64,000 bases of DNA from Cantharellus purpuraceus. Its lineage: Eukaryota > Basidiomycota > Agaricomycetes > Cantharellales > Hydnaceae. The notes under the pieces are model-generated. The model made no database searches. It was not told where the DNA came from and worked only from the letters and a program-made list of their open reading frames with translations. Position 1 is the stretch's first letter. Every line of letters begins with the position of its first letter. The DNA is taken from contig JALBUN010000023.1 of NCBI GenBank assembly GCA_025174535.1, positions 1 through 64,000 of the forward strand, written 5' to 3'. Both the position numbers and the translations under genes were made by a program. This document shows, in pieces, positions 59,265 through 64,000 of the stretch.

Positions 59265-61940
59265 GCTCTCGTTGCTTATTTTGAACTCCGCGTCAAAGCT
59301 TCTGACGGCAATCATCCGGCGCTCTGCGCTAGTTGCACCTTCCCAGGAGAACTCTATCAAACACTCGGACTGACAGTACAGAAATGGATTAGTTGTTAGT
59401 ATATGACTTGTTACAGTACCCGCTTGACATCTTCCCTTTTAGAGAACTTCATGAAGCCCGATAATGCGCTACATGATTCTCATGACTACAACACTCGCAG
59501 GCCCACTAGCAATCACTTGAGGGGTTATTTATTTTTTCTTCCTCCGGGGCTCAAAGCTCAAGTTGGATGCTTAAAATAGTCGTTCGCGAGTCTGGGATGT
59601 CAACATCTTTACTCTGTTCTCTTCCTTTCAATGACATATCGGGACTTAATTATGACATTAGACTTGAGCAAATCCCTATCTGTTGCTTCTGTAACACAGA
59701 CGCGGCGCTTGGTGGGACTATGGGAATCAGCCCCCTGACAACGACAGGATGGAACGCCGTGCTTTCTACTTTGTAGAGAGGAGGTACGAAAGCGAACGAC
59801 CGTGTTTTTTTTTTTTTTTTCAGGATTATGATTGGGAATAAACTATTCTCTTTTACATTATGTAACTTCAGAGCCTGTCTGCGGAACAATTACCCTGACG
59901 GTACAACCGGGCCGGGTGGCGGCTACACTGGTACCCTCCTCTGAAGGCTTGCATTTCCATTACCCCCAAGCAGATGTAGCATGCTTTATTCAAGTTGAGG
60001 AATGGCTCGGAAAAATTCCATACCAAACACAAGCAGGGAAACTCAGCATACGATGGTTTATTTTTTTCCAGCATCGCTAGCGTCCCTCTCCGCCTTCGAC
60101 AACTATGTGACTTTCAGGGTATGAGGTCACAGAATCCGTTCAGATTACCCAACAAGGCAATGTTTTTGCGGAATATATGATGGGAAGGGTTTCAGTGCCG
60201 GAGGTTGCTTACCTCCAAGGACAGCGATTTTGAGAGGCTAGTGCTGGTGGTCCTGAGAGCCTGGTCCAGAGGGTATCTGAAAATTGGTCTGTCCCAAGCA
60301 ACTCGAAGCTTGTGACATAACACTCTTGGCTTGATACATCCGTGTAGGTGGCTCTTCACTATTTTTTTCTACCCTCAACCTGAAAGCTGTTCATAGTATG
60401 GAAAGAAAACGCCTACACATGATGCATGGCCTTACATCATTCCAGCCCATGGAAATTCTTCACTCCCCAGAGCCTTTGGATACAAACCGTGACTTCAACC
60501 TCCGTGTAGGTATATACCCCTCCGACGTCAGGTCCTTATCCCATATCCGCATACTAGATGCAAGGCCCGCCTTATGAACCCGCATCTAAACCATTAATTC
60601 CTTGAGACTCGTTTAAGTTTCCGTCTGCATCGTTCCTCCTGTCCTCCAGCGTATAGAACTCACTGTCAGTGGCATATAGCGCCTAATATGCCGATTGCAT
60701 GTTACCCCGGCTAAGGAGTTGACAAGATTTCCAGCTCGTGTCCCCAGCCACAGTGGCAAAATTACTCTTTACTGTAATCTGCTGTTCAACACGGTACCAC
60801 GCTGACGCCGAGATGATAACAAGCAGCAGGGCCGTGTATCAAGGCGAGGGGGAAGTGACCACCCTATCCTCCTAAGAGACAAGTGGTCATAACTAGTCTA
60901 AAATCGATCACTGGCTTGGGTTGCTTTTGTCATCCAGGAGCTATCTCGACTCCTCCAACATGGCTTGGGTCTCATCGTGGCAAGGGTATAGATCACTTTT
61001 TGTTCGCAGCGTCCATTTAGATGTCACCACTATCTTCACTACACACGTGACTCTGCTTGGCTACTGCAGGGTCTGTAGCCTTCTACAACAACCTGCAGTA
61101 CTTCGACGTTGATCATGAGGCAAGAAAGTGTGGCATTTACCACAGGTGCGGCTGCACGTCCGAGTCATTACGAGATGCGTAGAAACAGAAAACTGCAGAA
61201 AGAAACGCTAAGGGCGCATAGTTGAACCATTGTTATGCATGAAATTCAAGGTACACCGACTGACTTTGAATAATTCGTGCGGAAACCTGGACTATTACTC
61301 CCGACCAGCGTCACCGGGAGAACCAGCAGTGATGCACGCGGAAGTAGGCTTGTTTGTTGCCTGGCTGAAGGTACGTCCATCTTTATGCTTGCCGATAAGT
61401 CAAGTGACATCCATACACATAAAACATCGGTCAACAGGACAGCATCCATGCATCCATGATCAATCCGATTGCGACGATAGATGAAAACTCATTTCCCCAA
61501 TGGCAGCTCTATGCAAGACTTCGGAAACGTCGTTAAAACGTTTCTGCCTTCCGGGCCCGGGATCTCCATATGGCAGTTTGGCACAGTAGTGCCAAGGGTG
61601 TGGTCGAGAGCGGTTAGAATGCGATGTGGTGCATGACACTCGTTTCTTCTCTTGAGCCAGTATCATCACATGAGGTCGTCTACTTTCCCATTTCCGGCCC
61701 GTGACAGTGTTGGCTCTACTTTTGAGCCCACTTCCGGCCCGTGGCTTGATGTTGGCGGAGCTGCTGCATACTGGTGTGCGTGATGCGCATTGAGGCGCAA
61801 TTCAATCAATCGACGTGTCATACCCCGAGACTTGGGTGAACATACAATAACCTGTTTTTGCTGCAACCTTTTGATCGGTTCAACTGTGATACTTGAGGGT
61901 GTCTGTGGGTGCAACTCCTAATTGAGTAGCAGTCTCGTGC
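59265..61940. other. Long stretch without a confident gene
   Basis: Contains a 16-T run at 59805-59820. Frames at 59832-60080 (+), 60921-61112 (+) and 61230-61484 (+) have no recognised domain. A minus frame at 61666-61914 is a likely shadow. Confidence 0.4.
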
Positions 61941-63234
61941 AATATGAGTCACCAGCTCCTGCACACATTCATCAGTTGTCTCTTATAACCTCGCAAATCC
62001 CTACGATATCTCCAATTTGGACTTGGTACGCTCAGGACCTCCTCGCACGATTCCGTCGCCGCGACATGGAAAACGACCGTACTAAAGGCCCTCTTTTCAA
62101 TGTGAACGCCAATGGGCAGCGAAGAGACTTCAATGGCATTGCATACTCACCGATGGTCGCAAGTGATGCCGATGAAATTTTGTTCGCGGGTGACTGCTTC
62201 GTTGCCGGGTCCTTGTAGAGGTGTGAGTTCATAGATTCACCAACCTCCGGCTCTGATTTATCTGTGGTCCCCATTAATTGATGGGGACCACAGATAAAGG
62301 TTGGTGAATCTACACTTCTACAAGACCCGGACGGCACCAAAGCGATCGAACTTCCCGAGTTTCCAGGGCCCCGCCCCCCCAAGGAAATATCACTATTTCC
62401 CGACGTATTCGCATATCCAGCAGAGGTCAAAAGAAACAAGAAAAGACCACTGTCAGCGGCTGATGACATAACTTTCTCCACAGATGGCACAGATACCTTT
62501 GTTTCCTTGAAGCCTGAGAAGAAGTTTCGCTGCCGCACCCTCACTATCAATGGGGATTACTTGTCAGTGCCTGAAGTTGTGCACCTTGCCCGCGTCGTGC
62601 ACGAACATCACCACACATATGAGCTCCTGCAATACCAGTGTTACTAGTTTCCAGAGATGCATCACGGTAAAGAGGCTGATCGAGGACGCGGCCAAAAAGA
62701 AGGCCTTAGAGACATTGGATCAACAGTCAATCTCAAGCCCATACAAGGAAGGGATCCACCGGACAAAGCTCAAGGTTGGCTAATTCCAATTCGGACTGGA
62801 AGCCTATTATGTGAGGCGAGGTAAAGCAGACACTCCAAGATTTACGTGGAGTACCTGGCGGCTTGGGATGATATGAAGAAAACAATTGCCCTGCGCGTGG
62901 AGCGCAGAGAGACCGGGAAGAGAGCGGTGAGTTTCTGATCAGTGTTGTATGTTCAGACGCTGATTATTATATGGGGCTGGATCAAAAGCCACAAGAAGCT
63001 AAACAAGCTTTAGAGGAGGAAACGGAAAGGAGGATAGCTGCTGAACAAGAGATCAAGACCGCTGAAGAAAAGGTGAAGGTTGAGGTTCAGGTTGCTGAAG
63101 AGAAGGCGAAGGCTGAGGTTAAGGCTGTTGAAGAGACAGCCCGTAAACTTGCAGAAGAGTTTGATATGTTCAAACGGCAATACGCTCCTGGCCCTTCTGC
63201 CCATCGCACGTCTGCGACTCATGTTGCATCGTGA
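61941..63234 (+). CDS. Unidentified coding fragments, coiled-coil C-terminus
   Basis: Plus-strand segments read as coding: SLITSQIPTISPIWTWYAQD, NANGQRRDFNGIAYSPMVAS and DADEILFAGDCFVAGSL (to 62218). After the inverted repeat come LQDPDGTKAIELPEFPGPRP, PKEISLFPDVFAYPAEVKRN, FRCRTLTINGDYLSVPEVVH and LARVVHEHHHTYELLQYQ (62300-62640). A last frame (62971-63234) is a highly charged coiled coil, LEEETERRIAAEQEIKTAEE onward, with Glu/Lys/Ala heptads. Whether these are one gene, or a gene broken by the inverted repeat, is unresolved. No family recognised. Confidence 0.4.
62205..62330. repeat. Large inverted repeat (fold-back)
   Basis: The left arm 62205-62274 and right arm 62281-62330 are reverse complements. 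An 18-bp perfect core (tttatctgtggtccccat / atggggaccacagataaa) is continued outward by gattcaccaacc / ggttggtgaatc and ccgggt-cttgtag / ctacaag-acccgg. The left arm has about 11 extra bases (tccggctctga). The loop is only about 6 nt. Confidence 0.85.
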
Positions 63235-64000
63235 AGAGGACAACCCGCTGATGTCCAGCCGCCAAGGACATGCCCTTTCGAAGTTATGGCTTGTGCTACC
63301 ATGTCTTACCTAGGATATCCGCTTGTTAAATGGTCTGTTACTTTCATGTTGTTGCCATTTGCTTTTCTCCTCGGGGTGGCTTTGTTGTAGATTGGAATGT
63401 CGGTAACCCATGTACCGCACTCATGCAATTCTCATAATCATCTTTATCTTGAACCGTGAGAGCTCGACATTGCGTCATAAGCCTGCGAGACCGCGTAGCT
63501 CTCACGTTGAGAAGACAGGAGGGGGGAGAGCAGGAGACTTGCAGGCCGATGGAATCTGCTAGAGCGAAGAGGGTGAATGGCAGAGTATTGTGGCATGTGA
63601 CGACCTCTGAGAATGCACGCTGAGTTGATTTGCATAATGATGATTTGACATGTGAAGCACCGCCCCGACATTGTACCAAATGCAAGAGACCATAGCCAAC
63701 CATAGGATTGACGGCAATGGAAGGTTAACGAGAAAGCTGTGTAAATGGCAATGGCGCAAAAAGACATTGGATGAGGGCTTTGAGCATGCGACAGTAGATG
63801 ATACAACAGAACATTCAACATATTCTACACCTCAGGTCCATGGTCTACGGGTGAGAGGGTTGAGAAACATGCTGTCTCGAAAACACCTCTGCACATGTGC
63901 CCAAAAATCTTTGTGTAGTAGCTCATCGACACCCTACTAATATTCATCGATTCTCTACACAAGGTCGTGGTCGTGCCATGTCTTTCCGGCTCTGTGAACA
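63235..64000. other. Intergenic, no gene recognised
   Basis: Overlapping minus frames at 63344-63821 and a plus frame at 63671-63940 have no features. The window ends here. Confidence 0.4.

Noticed and set aside
1..64000. tRNA or rRNA genes
   Set aside because: No convincing T-loop/A-box/B-box pairs or rRNA-like sequence were noticed by eye; a covariance-model scan would settle it.

Overview
The window is nuclear DNA of a filamentous basidiomycete, most likely an Agaricomycete. Genes have many short GT-AG introns (about 45-75 nt) and lie on both strands. Several belong to lineage-typical families: DUF6533 and DUF6535 membrane proteins, CAP10-type glycosyltransferase, basidiomycete UstYa-like proteins and a degenerate Ty3 element. 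Housekeeping genes recognised are RPN7, NOP12, APN1 and NCE101. No prokaryotic features, rRNA or tRNA were found.

Layout. 0-2 kb: broken Ty3/gypsy fragments in opposite orientations. 2.1-4.5 kb: acyl-CoA-ligase-like gene. 6.0-6.6 kb: saccharopine dehydrogenase (LYS9-type) pseudogene with an internal duplication. 8.0-9.5 kb: sterol-desaturase/fatty-acid-hydroxylase-like gene. 11.4-13.8 kb: CAP10/GT90-like glycosyltransferase, followed by a poorly resolved membrane-protein gene to about 14.9 kb. 15.6-17.3 kb and 44.0-45.5 kb: two paralogous secreted Cys-rich single-pass membrane proteins. 17.3-21.2 kb: nothing recognised.

21.2-31.4 kb is the most interesting part. On the minus strand lies a gene I reconstruct as a secreted precursor: a signal peptide followed by 15 tandem 19- or 21-residue repeats. 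Each repeat is encoded by its own 57- or 63-nt phase 1-1 mini-exon, separated from the next by a 47-49 nt intron, and each ends in a dibasic KR/RR-Ser-Leu site. This is the layout of a KEX2-processed repeat protein (KEP). Next to it are a UstYa-family (DUF3328) protein with two intact HxxHC motifs, a type-II membrane protein of an unnamed Agaricomycete family, an S9 serine peptidase, and a protein fusing that unnamed family to a second, degenerate UstYa-like domain. Precursor, protease sites, UstYa proteins and a peptidase together suggest a basidiomycete peptide (KEP or RiPP-like) locus. The repeats contain no aromatic residue, so a classical dikaritin Tyr-ether product is not expected.

32.7-34.0 kb: a multi-pass membrane protein. 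35.6-38.4 kb: DUF6535-type gene. 41.1-42.8 kb: RPN7. 46.4-49.3 kb: a large hypothetical protein. 51.0-52.6 kb: DUF6533-type gene. 52.9-55.0 kb: NOP12. 55.3-57.1 kb: APN1. 59.0-59.3 kb: NCE101. 61.9-63.3 kb: unidentified coding fragments containing a large inverted repeat and a coiled coil. Exon boundaries were read by eye from splice signals and frame. Those of the repeat gene, gene pair 25.9/29.9 kb, the GT90-like gene and NCE101 were checked for frame arithmetic; others are approximate.
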